From positions 1 through 64,000 of the forward strand of contig WBMZ01012191.1 of NCBI GenBank assembly GCA_013400975.1: a DNA stretch of 64,000 nt. Direction: 5' to 3'. Source of the stretch: Atrichornis clamosus (Eukaryota; Chordata; Aves; Passeriformes; Menuridae). Below, piece by piece: positions 26,169-38,004 of this stretch. The number at the start of each line of letters is the position of its first letter. The stretch's first letter is position 1. Under the pieces are notes generated by a model. It worked only from the letters and a program-made list of their open reading frames with translations. It searched no databases and had not been told where the DNA came from. Position numbers and translations under genes: made by a program.

Positions 26169-27690
26169 GCGAGAAGATGAAAATTTGAATAATCTTTTGC
26201 AAAATGGAGGAGAATTGAGTATTACAGTAGAAGAAAAAGCAAATGTGCAAGAAAAGGTTACAAATTTGTCTGAATATGAATTAAGCATTGAAGAAAGATT
26301 AGGCCTGATAGGAAAAGGTGTTGATCTAAGCACTCCTATGGAGGAGTCTCACAAATTAGACCAAATAAACATGAATATCAATAAACTGGTTAGTGAAGAG
26401 GCAGTGCCAGTTCCTGTAGAAAGGTTAGAAACACAGAAAACGGTTTCAGTAACAGGCTTTTTAAATAACAACACAAAAGAAGAAAGTGAGCACTTGGAAA
26501 ACGGAAATAAATATCATATAAATAAAGTAAATGGACATCCTGAGGAAACAGTACAGTCTCCCAGTAAAGACAAACCAGCAAAAAGCACTACAGTTGATGG
26601 TGATTCTGCTGAGCTGTCTGTTTCTAGAAGCACTGAAGACTTGTCCCCACAGAGAAGTGGTCCTGTGATGAAATCTCACAGCATCACAAGTATGGACAGT
26701 GGTGGTCTGAAAATCTATGATACCATAAATGAGAATGGATCTCAACAGCCAAACTCAGTGGTAAAATCAGGATCTGATACTGCAGATGGAAAAAACATAG
26801 TCCGAAGTAAATCCGCTACTCTTCTGTACGATCAGCCTTTGCAGGTTTTTCCTGGGTCGTCATCATCATCTGATTTAGTATCTTCTACAAAAACGGTGTT
26901 CAAGTTTGACTCAAATCACAATCCTGAAGGTGCTAACATAGTGAGAGGATCAGTGTCTGGTGGTGCACAGGTGCTCTGTGCTCCCCAGTATAATATTCAG
27001 TATAGCAGCAGTGCAGCAGCGAAAGATGCCTTGTGGCCCCAGAAACAGAACACCCAAGTAGAACAAGGCAGCTTGCCTACTTCACGTCTGCTTAGGTCTG
27101 ACAGTACAGAAACTGCTGGTTACGTAAAGCATTCTGGCAATCTGAATTTCTCCAATCATAACAATGTCCGAGCCAGCGCTGTGTACAACACTCACCAGCG
27201 GATGGCAGGGAGACACACAGATATGTGGGCTCTTCCACCAAGTGACAGACTGCTCCCAGGAGCAACCAGACACACTCTTCAAAGGCAGAGCAGTGTATCT
27301 TCTACAGCTTCCATGAGTATTGGGGATAGTGGACCTTCAAGGCGGACCCAGGTTCCTGAAGGGGACTATTTAACATACAGAGATTTGCATTCAATGGGAA
27401 GAGCTCCACCAGTAATGTCGGGGCAACAGAGACCCCTCTCTGCCCGGACATACAGCATTGATGGTCCAAATGTAGCCCGCCCACAGAGTGCTCGGCCATC
27501 AGTGAATGAAATACCAGAGAGAACTATGTCAGTGAGTGACTTCAATTACTCACGGACTAGCCCTTCAAAGAGATCAAACCCAAGAGTTAACTCTGAGCAC
27601 TCATTGTTAGACCCCGCAGGAAAAACGAAAGTCCCTCATGACTGGAGGGAACAGGTGCTGCGACATATTGAGGCAAAAAAGCTGGAAAAG
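26169..27690 (+). CDS. ERBIN: ERBIN large exon, disordered central region
   Basis: A single 1522-base exon with one base and 507 codons, typical of the very large penultimate-region exon of ERBIN. It starts REDENLNNLLQNGG after an Arg codon that is split by the junction. It contains conserved islands: STEDLSPQRSGP, NIVRSKSATLLYDQPLQVF, PQYNIQYSSSAA, QRQSSVSSTAS, RPLSARTYSIDGPN, ERTMSVSDFNYSRTSPSKR, and VPHDWREQVLRHIEAKKLEK at the end. In mammals this part of the protein is reported to bind SMADs, SARA and BPAG1. The blocks between these islands diverge by substitution and small deletion, as expected for disordered sequence. The donor GTAAAA at 27691 is fairly weak, consistent with alternative splicing just downstream. 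Confidence 0.97.
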
Positions 27691-30600
27691 GTAAAAATAG
27701 TAATTCTAATTTTTTTCTACTTTCCTGTTACGTAGATATGGAATAAGATGAATAGTCTGTTTTGAACAGTTTTTAATTACTAGTGAAAATCTAATTTTGA
27801 TCCTGCTTTAAAAAGGATAAACATATTTGTGATGAATATCTGAGAAACACTCAGATGGGTAGTAAATGAACCTTCCCCTCAAAGAAAAAAAAGGCAGTGT
27901 TGTTTTTACATCATACCTGCCAGCTTAGCCACATTGCTTTTGAATACATTAATATTATAATAATTATTTAAATAAAATAATTAATTTCAGATCTGCTGGC
28001 CTGCAAGGCCAGCTCTTTTAAGTCAGGTAATATTTTTTTTTAGCATTGTATTCCCAATATACTAAAATATTCCCTTACACTTCTTGATCTTTCTGGTTCT
28101 GCCTTTCCCCCTCCCCCTATTTCTTCTTTTTAAGAACAAGGAAAAAGAAGATCAGTAAAATCTATTTGGAAGTATAGGTCTGCAGCTTTAGTTGCTGAAG
28201 AATTCAAAAGCCATAATTATCATGTATTTGCCTCCAAACCAGTTATCTTTTGAAGTTGGGTATCTGACAGATTGTTGAATGAATATTTATTGCAGTGAGA
28301 TGAGAACACTTGAAAATCTTGTTAGTTTCAGAAAAATCACAGTAGGTTTTGATATAAGTAGAGATGATGAACAGGATTCTTTATGTACTTTAAATGCCAT
28401 CAAGAATTTGAGCTGATATGTAGACCTGAACAATTACATATCTTCAAAGAATTTGAGTAGAGCCTGGAAGATTGTAATGTGTGCTGTCCAGCTAATCCAG
28501 TTGAAAATATCACTAAAAATGGCTAGAATGTCATTAGCCTGATCATGGTTTTTTGGAAGGAATTGAGTAAAGCAGCCAAATTACATTTTGATTATACCAG
28601 CTAGATGGATTTTGTTTTTTAGTTTCTTTTCTAAGAGCGTACTTTACTTTGTAATTATTATGCTAAATACTTGAATATCTGTGATAGCTAGAGAAATTTA
28701 ATTTGAGGTGGTTGGAAAAATTACTTTTAACTATAATTTTTCTTCAGAAATCTCAGTATTTGGAGGGTTGGGTTTGCTTTTTATTGGTGGGAGGGTTTTT
28801 GGGTTTTGGTTTTTTTTGTGGTGGTGGTGGGTTTTTGGTCTAAGTTGAATAAATTCTGGTGACAGAAGGGGATGGGTTTCATTTTTTTCAAGAAGCCTGC
28901 ACAACAGTTGTATGTATTCTTCTGATCCATGTCACCTACAACAGGAAATTTCTTAGGGCTTTCACAGTACTGTGCTGTATTGTGGGGATCCCTTGTCCCA
29001 CGGAAGGGTAACTAACCTCACTGTGTTCCAACTCTAATAAAATGTGCATTCCCTCATCTTCCATTCTCCTGGATAGGTATATCAAATCTTCCATTAAATG
29101 ACAAGAAAAGCAGAAATTCCAGCAATCCCTAACTACAGAGGGAAATAAAACTTCAGTGCACTGCTAATGCAGTTTCTTTATAGCTTGTTCACTGGCATGT
29201 TAGGAACAGTGTTTCATACAGCAGTGATACCTGTTCAGGTCTGCAGCAGTGTCGTCACCTTTACTGAAATGGCATCAACTGCCTGACTTGATTCCCTTTA
29301 CATCTGACGGTACTTTTTATTATGCTTTATTTGTAAACTTTAATTTTTCCTACTAGACTGATGTGGAATAGCTGCTGTTGAGATTTTAGCTGTGCATTGA
29401 ATTTAACAGATCTTTTAAATCTGTTTTATATGTTTCTTTTCTCTTGGCCTTGAAGTGATTTCAAGTAGCTTTTCCTTAACAATCTGAGACCTATTTATGG
29501 CTTTAAAAGTGAATGTGTACAATTGTCTACTTTATATTCTCTAGGATATAACTGACTTAAAAGAAAAATCTGAACTGTGAAAAATGTAGATATGATCCCA
29601 TATGGCAGCTAGCAAATATGATAATGTGAAAATTCTAGGAATGTACTGGATATTCCTTTGTTCTTTTAAAATAATGGCTGCGATATTCCTGTTTGTAATT
29701 AAAAATTAGCCAAGTGGTGAGGGTGCTTAATCTATAAAGCAGACTTCTGAAATGTTTTGAAGTCTGAAAAAAAAAATCAGTAATTAACAGAACTCATTTA
29801 AGGAACAAGTTCAATTACAAAGCTTATTTAAGGAACATTTATTGGAAACTACTTTGATGAAGGTTTCATGGATTTAAAATGGCATTTCTTTTTTTTAAGA
29901 TACAACACTGAAAAACACAGGTATACAAAGTTAAGCATTTCGATGAATATTTAAAACATATCTTCTTGACCAGTATAGGTTAATAGTATTACTCTTGCTG
30001 TGACTCTACTGTTAATGAATTTAATTGTGTTTATTATTTCTATCCTGTGCTTATTAGAGAGGAGAGTATAGAGGGCTTTTGGGGATTGGATTTTTTGTGG
30101 GTTTGTGTTGTTTGGTTGGTTTTTTTTTTCTTTTCCTAAGCTTCTGAAAGACATGATTTTTGTTTCTATAAAATTTAGTAACTGAAGAGAGAGGGAGGAG
30201 TGAACCTGCTTAAATGTACAGTGTCTGCTTGTTGGACAAATTGGAGAAGCTAGTTATTTATTAGCCCTTTTTCACCTGATATAGGTAGGGAAAAATCCTT
30301 TCAAGAGTTTAATTTGCATGAGCAGAGTTACAGAATAGTCTTAAGTCTAGCAAAAATGATTAACAATGGGTTCCAACCAAATAACCTCTATTTGTAATAC
30401 CTTTAGCAAGCTGTAAGGGTCCTTGTACAGGCCATTCACTAAAGGGTTGGAGTCGATGATCCTTGTGGGTCCCTTCCAACTCAGAATATTCTCTAATTCT
30501 GTGAAATACAGAGAATAACTAAAATTATCCATCTGGGTCAATGAAGGTGAAAACAGTTCATGAGACCATTTGTAAATATAAATTTTGCGTATATTAGAAG

Positions 30601-33600
30601 AAAGAGTTTGCTTACCTGATGCAAAGCTTATTTAACTGGGGGAGACAGGAGCTTATTTAAACGTCAAACTGCTCTCTAGTGGTTATGAATATGAGCTGTT
30701 GGAAAGCATGCAGTCAATTCTGCCCCACTCCCAACCTCAAAAATGGAGTGCAAAGTGAGTTTTAAAAACAGCAATATTTTTCAGCATATTTTCCTTTTTG
30801 AGTGTGACACGCCCATTTTACTACCTAGTGTGTTGCAATAGTCTCTTATAGTAGTCTTATAGTAGTGGTTTTTATTTAGGAATTGAAACTAAAATACTGA
30901 CTGCGTGAAAATGCTAGTGTCACACACATTTTAATGTGTGATAGAGGAATTTCTCATCCATAAACTGCAATAAGAAATACCTGCAATGGTTACCAGCAAA
31001 TATCTATTACATTTCCTTGCTGAGTATACAAAATTAGTTACAGAGCCTAATTGTCTTTCTCTTGCATATGTATATTTTCTTTTTTTGTTGCAGATCACTT
31101 TGGAGTTTGTTAGGTGTGAGTTTACTTTCAATTCTAATTTCATCTGAAAATAAGTCCTCTGGTTTTTATCTACTTTATCTACTATTTATCTAAAATGCAG
31201 AGCTTTCAGAGGAGGGATAATAAAGTTTAATTCCTACTTATTTTTCTCACAGTTGTTGGTTCACGGTGCCTTATTAAAAGAAAAATACCTAATTGTTTCA
31301 GTACTGATACAGAATTGCAGTTTTAAAGTTGGAAAGTTTTTCTTGAACACATTTTTTTATGCCATATACCCGATATGCAAAAATATTTTAATTGGTACCC
31401 CCTCAGATTTTCTCCCAAGTTAAGATTACTTCAGTGTGTCAAGGACACTAACTTCAGTGGGTCTCTGCATATGTAAAATTAAGTGCTTAAGTGTTCATAA
31501 GATCATAACCTGAAGAATATTTTTACACTGATAAATTACAGGAATATTATCCATTCAGTAGTTATTAGTTTTGAAATTTTGATTTTAGTTTTATTTGTTT
31601 TTTCTCCATTTTGAATGGACTACTGAACCATCAGTGTGCTACAATGGTAATTTGTGGAGTTCAGAAGTCAAACTATCACACTTCAAAAGGAATAAAATTC
31701 TTGTGTATTTGGTATGTAAACAGGAAAATTCTGACCCTGAAAATATTTTCTGACAGTAGAATTTAAATTATATGTAGTTTTCCATATGTAATTCTTCAGT
31801 AGGAATCCTGTCTATCAGGGAAAGCACATTTTTGCAGTAACAGATACCAAAATTCATGCCCTTTTTTTGCCTCTTGTGTCAGAAGAATAGTTTTATCATG
31901 TTTAACTTATTTGGAAAAAACTGGTATCTTGCTAAAATTCTGTCAGATTTCAAACATGGTGCTTTTTTTTTCTTACTTGTGGGCTTTTACACCAAAAGGC
32001 TTTTAAAGCATTAATTTTAAGAACACCTTGTGTTTTAAGAACTTTCTAAAGAGTCTTAGATGGCCAGTGGGAATGAAAAGTGAAGTGATTTCTAGATAGT
32101 TAGCATTGTCTCAAAGGATAACTTATGTCCACTTTTACCCTGCAATTGATTCTGGGTAATGTTAAATAAATAAATAAACAGACTAATACTTAGGCTTAGC
32201 ACTTAAGTTACCAGTTAAGGCTAGTTCAAGATAAGTATAATATAGAGTCTTGTTCCCTGCAGGTATTGAATTTATTAGTTCCTCTTACACACCAAGATTT
32301 CATGGATTGTCATGACAGACTCCAACCAGTCTTAAAATTACAATATTATTCAATATAAATTCTCTTAAATAAATTCCACTATTTATTTTCTTGCACCTAA
32401 GTAAATGCATTAAGGCACTTCAGTTCCTAAAAACACATCCTTTTGGAATCTGAAATGTTAATTCTTTTGTAAGCTGCAAAATGGAGAATACACTCTGACT
32501 TTTATAATTCAAAAAAAATATAAGTAAACCCCAGAATTATTCTGCCTGCATCTAAACTGATTCCATTAGAGGCTGATTTGGACTACAGATTGTGATGTTC
32601 ATGGTGAATGTACTTATCACTACTTTGTACACAGCCATTTTTTCTTGCTGTATTGTAGTTTCTAATGTGGGCTATTCATGGCTGAATAACTTGATTTCTA
32701 GTAAACATAGCTTTCACAAAGATATAGTGAAACATGACATGTATATTTCTTAGTATGTATCAGTTTAGAGTAACTGAAATAACAGGAATGCTGTTTACAC
32801 TCCAAATGCCTCAGTTTTTCTCTTCCCAGTAGAGGAAAAGTAGGTAGAGGACAAATACTTTTTTATTTTGTCCATAGGAATCTCTTCTTGAGTTAAACTT
32901 TCTTACAAGTCCATGTAATTTTAAGTAATATTTATTCTGTACTGTTTGTAGTTGTTGGTTTCTTCTAAATTAGTGTTCAAGTGCTGTGCTCATGTAGAGA
33001 AGGAGTTAATGGTGTTTGCAGTACTTCTCAACTCTTCCCTACATCAATTGCACAATCATTTTTTGTACTTTTGGAAAAAGTCTCTTCCAAGAAAGAAGAT
33101 TTTATAAACCCATAAGAGTATATACTCTCAGATTATGTAGTCACCTTGAAACTCACTTAATTGAAATCTCAATTGCTGACGTAGAAGTTCACATACCTCT
33201 ACAAATTTTAGGAAATTTCTCTGTCTTATTGCAGATCTGTCTTAGATTTTAAATCTAAATCTGCATTGTTACATATATCTCTATTGTCACATAGACTGTC
33301 ACTGTTTATTGACCATCTGTTTGGCTCTGTCTGAGAAGAATGAATCTAGTGGATCAAGCAATCTTTATATTAACATGGTCTCCTAGAGACACTTTAAGGA
33401 GCTAACTTTCTAGTCCCACCATGCATTCCTCCTATTTTTTTTCTGTCACTTAAAGAAGATGGAGAGATATAGGAGGCCTGTAGAGGTTGGGGAAGGAAGC
33501 CACCTGGCTAATTACAGAGAGTATTTTGAAAAGAGCAGTAAGAAGATGGTTTGAGGCTCTAAGTTAAGGAAAAGTGGCTTTGGCAGTTTTGCCTGGGTGT

Positions 33601-35057
33601 TTGGCCTGAAACTAGAGGAGTGGTAAGCTCAGATTGAATGTCTAGTGAATGTAGTTTTGAATGCTGAGTACAGTCTTCCACTCCCAGGAGAGGGAAAACA
33701 ACTGCAGACTTGACTGGAAGCTTTAAAAATGCATTGGCTAGAGAACAGGGTTGATGTGGAAGAGAAACATGAAGAATGCTCACTATGTCATTGAGACAGA
33801 GGTTATCCAAGAGCCTCGGCCAAGATAAAACAAGTATTGTCAATAAATACTGCTTTCAAGGGTGTTTCCAGTGACTGTGCTACCAGAGCATCTGGGGAAT
33901 ATGAGTATGCAGAGACATATGGCTTTGATTGTTAAACTAGTTTTAGTTTCACAAGATCAAGCTAGGATGAAAGACCGGTTGTCTGCCTAAGGACCAGTGG
34001 CTATTGTCAAAATCAGATTGGTGTACATAGTCAACAGGCAAATGCCAAAATATATTTCTTCATGTAAGAATTGTTACAGTATCTTAGTCAAATTATACCT
34101 ATTTTGAACATTTTTTTCTTTAACTTGGAAAAATTAGAAATGTTACAAAAAACAACTTTGAATTTGCTGGGTTTTGATGCTTGGTGGTGTATCATTTCCT
34201 ACGATAGTATTTTTTCATGGGTTCATCACATTTTCAAGACAGGTTTGTTTCATTTATCAGGTGGCACATAGAAGATTTTCTGTTTCTTCCCTTGTGCTGT
34301 CCTTTTATTTTGTTTTGTTCTTACAGCTACGATAGGCCATGGTGGAAAGATGATAATGTCTCATGCTTTCTTTTTGTTATCCTTGCCAATATTGCAGGTG
34401 TCAGGTTTACAAGATAATGAAGCTCAAACCACTGTCACCTGTGTCCTTGAGGTCATGTTACCTGCTTGAGTGCCTACAGTAGCACAGAGCAGGGGTCTCT
34501 GTTTCTTTCAAGCCTCTTCCTTTAAATGAGGCTTGTTGACATTCTTGAATGAAGTGTTACGGGAATGCACTGTGATATTATTAGTGTGGCTATAGCAAGA
34601 AAATCCAGTCAGCCAACTACCTGTATAAATTTTTATTTGTACTTTGCAAGTAGTGGGGTGAGGGGATGAGACAAAACTGTAATGGGTAATTAGATTTTCA
34701 CAGGTGTTTTACTTGACTGTCAGCTTCTTTTTCTACAACATATTTGATATGTTGCAAATTTAATGAAAACCTGAAAATTTTGATAAGCACCTTCATTGTT
34801 TTTTCAGACACATGAATATTTGAATAACTTTATTTACATGTAATTCTGCATGTGAACTGCTGATTCCATGCTGATTTACAGTAAATAAAGGTAAATAGGG
34901 TCACTGAGTTGTGTTTTATACATCGCAGTGGTACTGTTCTTGCATGGTTTTTATCTTGCATGACAATGGAATATGTTTGTATTATATGTATAACATGTCT
35001 TGTGGTTTATGCATGCTGCACTAATCTCTGTGTTAAATCTGTCCCCTCTTTATTCAG
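27691..35057 (+). other. Large ERBIN intron before the cassette exons
   Basis: A 7.4 kb intron, the longest fully inside the window. It holds a G/T-rich low-complexity patch at about 28765-28840, a CR1 tail fragment at about 30435-30505, an 11-base tandem duplication near 30844-30865 and an (AAAT)n-type stretch at about 32164-32178. Otherwise it is AT-rich with no recognised exon until 35058. Confidence 0.65.
30435..30505 (+). repeat. CR1 LINE 3' end fragment
   Basis: The stretch reads GGTTGGAGTCGATGATCCTT, then GGGTCCCTTCCAACTCAGAA, and closes with an imperfect ATTCTNTGATTCTNTGA-like tail. This matches the conserved 3' terminus of avian/reptilian CR1 retrotransposons. Only the tail is recognisable, as expected for a heavily 5'-truncated insertion. 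Confidence 0.8.
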
Positions 35058-35201
35058 AGCATGCTGTCTCGGTCCTTTAATTCCAATTATGCTGCAGTTA
35101 GCAGCTTTCACTATGGCAGCTCTAGGGACCTGCATGGCAGCCAGGGTAGTGTTGCCTTGAGTGTTGCAGACGGAAGAGGTTCTGGTGTGCACATTGTTCG
35201 A
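35058..35201 (+). CDS. ERBIN: ERBIN cassette exon A (linker)
   Basis: A 144-base exon of 48 codons, phase 0 on both sides, between TATTCAG and a strong GTGAGT donor (35202). It starts SMLSRSFNSNYAAVSSFHYG and contains SSRDLHGSQGSVALSVADGR. It corresponds to an exon included only in some mammalian ERBIN isoforms, inserted between the large exon (ending LEK) and the exon encoding the PLxNGQ segment. Because it is frame-neutral, inclusion lengthens the linker before the PDZ without altering either flank. Conservation of the peptide supports real use. Confidence 0.9.
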
Positions 35202-36004
35202 GTGAGTACCTACAGGAGGCTATTGCAATGTATGGAGGGGGAAAGAATAAACTGTGAGGGGGTCCTTAAATTGATAGTTACCCTTTTACATAAGCACTAT
35301 GCTTTAATAAAAAGAATATAATTTATATGCTGGAATATTTTTTAGGGTATTAAATACTTTGTCTTCACTTTATATGCCATAAACTCAGTGCAGGACATTT
35401 TCATTTAATGTTATGAAGTTGAGTTTTCTAACTGGTTTTGTAGGTGGTTGAACACGTATAAAACTGTCTGGCTTTACTGTACCTTTGTGAACAAGAGATT
35501 ACCATTCTGAATTTAATGTGGGTTGGTATGGTTTGAACAAAATCTCACTATTCTTTTTCCTTCCCCAAAACAAATTCTGATGATATAAACTGTACTGTAA
35601 GATACTGGAGGAATTCAAGAAAATTAATAGTCAGGAAATGTGAGGAAATAAGTTTTTAACTGAGCACCCTGAATTATGTTATGGCATCCATAGTGAGCAG
35701 GATAAAGTGAACAGAAGACTTCCTTGAATCCTTGAATAGTTAGTCCCTAGTATTTGCTGACTTTCCTTTTTAATTTACCTGTAATAAAAGACACCTCTGC
35801 AGTTGAGAGATTTGTAAATGTCCATCAATATTTTATGGATGTATGGTGTCTTGGCTAGTGAGATTTTCTACATTAATAGTGTACTAGTTAATCAAAGAAA
35901 TAATGATAAAGCCCTTAAAATGTTTTATCCTGGGCTTCTTATGAGAATTTTTTAGTTTAAATTATATGGAGACAGTTATCTTTACTGCTTCTTTCTGTTT
36001 AAAG

Positions 36005-36136
36005 CATCCCCAGGCTTCTACTCCAGGAGACCAATGCCAGGATGAAGTATTCATTTCAGGACAGCAGAATTACCCATCTGCCACACTCAGTCTCAAAGAT
36101 ATTCCTCCAGACAGCATGAAGAAAACAGCTGTGCAG
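36005..36136 (+). CDS. ERBIN: ERBIN cassette exon B (linker)
   Basis: A 132-base exon of 44 codons, phase 0 on both sides, between TTTAAAG (an acceptor with a T-rich tract further upstream) and the donor GTACTT at 36137. It starts HPQASTPGDQCQDEVFISGQ and continues QNYPSATLSLKDIPPDSMKK. It matches a second exon found only in certain mammalian ERBIN isoforms. The last residues (TAVQ) differ from human. Both splice sites are weaker than those of cassette A, consistent with optional inclusion. Confidence 0.88.
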
Positions 36137-37794
36137 GTACTTATCTGCATGACACCATGGATAGGATATTATTTGCTATTATTTGTAAGATGTATTTTTT
36201 TATTAGTAGTAGAAACTTAGGTTAGGATAGCAGTTGGAATTAGGGCTTCTTTAAAATGTAATACCCAGGTTTTGAAGCTGGCACAAATGAAATAGCATCC
36301 TCTTTTTGGAAGACAAATGAGCTGACTATATGAAGGGAGATAGTTCTTATTTTTCTTCAGTAGGTGCTTTGAAAGAAGAAATTCACAGCCAAACAGGTAC
36401 TTGGAAGTAAAAATTGGAATATGGCAGATTATTTCAGGAAAGCAATCTGAAGTTGAGTAAACCTTTTAAAGAAAACCTTGAAATCTGTTGTGATGAAATT
36501 GTGATGATAAACCAGAATTTGTAGGAGCCACTCTGTATTCCTCTCTAAGCACCATCTGTAGAGGCAGTACTTACTACAACAAAACTAAATGGATGCTTGT
36601 AAGTTATTATGATGCAGCAGTTGATTTTATTCTTATAACTTCAGTAATTTCAGTCACATTACTACAGACACTAGGTATTGGTGTTGCAACGGAAAATCGT
36701 TCTCCTGTCCTACTTCAAGTTTTCAGGAAAGGCAATGGAAAATTGTGTAAATACATATGATATGTAAATAAGCTGAAAATGTATTAGACATTATCATTTC
36801 TCAGAATCACCTTGACATAAACTCAACACAGCAGACTCTGATATGTGTCCATTCATATAACATGGTTAAAGGTTGAAATTTGCACACTTCAGTTATTTAT
36901 GATACTGAGAGAGGGAGTATTTTAATATCCTTTTATCCTGTAATTAATGGGATAATGGTGGCAGGCAGAAAAAATGTGTAACTGAAGCCTGTAGCATTTT
37001 TGGAGTCGTGTAGGTGAATGAGTGAGTGGTTAGGGTGGATAAGAGCATGAGGCATATGGGCGAGGAGGGAGAAGGCTGCCCATCTCAACGCAGGGCTGCA
37101 CAGTAACTGTGAGGCTTCAGTAAGAAACATTGTGACCTCCAGCATCATTCCTGGTAGCCTGGCTGGAATGCACTGCATATCTTGAAAGCTGTGTACCTTA
37201 CTGCTGCTTGTCAGCATTATACCTATAAAATCAATTACATATGTGTTAACAAAAGAGTAACATTTGTTGGAAATACTGCAATTTTGATACTAAAATCTTT
37301 ACCTTGGATGTGAGCTTGCTCAGAGAGTTTTCATGTGAAGTGGTCACCATAAGCTGCTTGGAGAACATGTAGTCTCCTAGCTGGGGGGGATTTTAATTTT
37401 TATGTGATCTACGGGAAATTGTTACAAAATCTCTGAATTTTATGCAAGAAGAGTGCAAACTATAATGCTATCAACCAAGTGTCAATACCATCAGTTGCAT
37501 TGCTAGAAAATAATGTTTGGGAAAACCCAGTGAAACAAGTATTAAAAGCAAAGGCTGTCTAATCTGTGCTAGTAGATTAGCACTCAAATTAAGTTTTTGG
37601 TTTTTATACTCATTTTCATTAGGTCAGACCTGATAACTAAATGGATATAGTTGCACATGATCCAGAAGAGTACCTTTAGTAATGTTGCTAGAAATTAAGA
37701 GCAGTCATCTATGAGAAGTATTGAATTAATAAAGCAGGAATTGAGGATTGCTGCTTATAAAGTGTATGACCCTGAGTATTCATGTTTTATTCAG
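36137..37794 (+). other. ERBIN intron downstream of cassette B
   Basis: 1.7 kb intron. Near its end, an ATG at 37711 opens a frame that runs without a stop into the exon at 37795. I recognised no repeat. Confidence 0.6.
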
Positions 37795-38004
37795 ATACCT
37801 TTGACAAATGGACAAATGTGCCAGCCTCAGAGACTTCAGGCAAACTACAGCCAAGTCCATCATCTCCCTCCTCAATCATCAGTAGCAAGACATCCATCTA
37901 GAGAGCAATTAATTGATTATCTGATGTTGAAAGTTGCCCACCAACCTCCCTATACCCAGTCCCAGGGTGCTCCTAGACAAAGCCATGAGTTGGCAAAGCA
38001 AGAG
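37795..38004 (+). CDS. ERBIN: ERBIN linker exon before the PDZ domain
   Basis: A 210-base exon of 70 codons, phase 0 on both sides, with acceptor TTCAG and donor GTAAGG (38005). It starts IPLTNGQMCQPQRLQANYSQ, where human ERBIN starts with Met rather than Ile. It contains the very conserved SVARHPSREQLIDYLMLKVA block and ends HELAKQE. It encodes the conserved proximal linker leading into the PDZ domain. Confidence 0.96.

Noticed and set aside
26130..27499. Several minus-strand frames of 63-94 codons
   Set aside because: All are antisense shadows of the 1522-base ERBIN exon.
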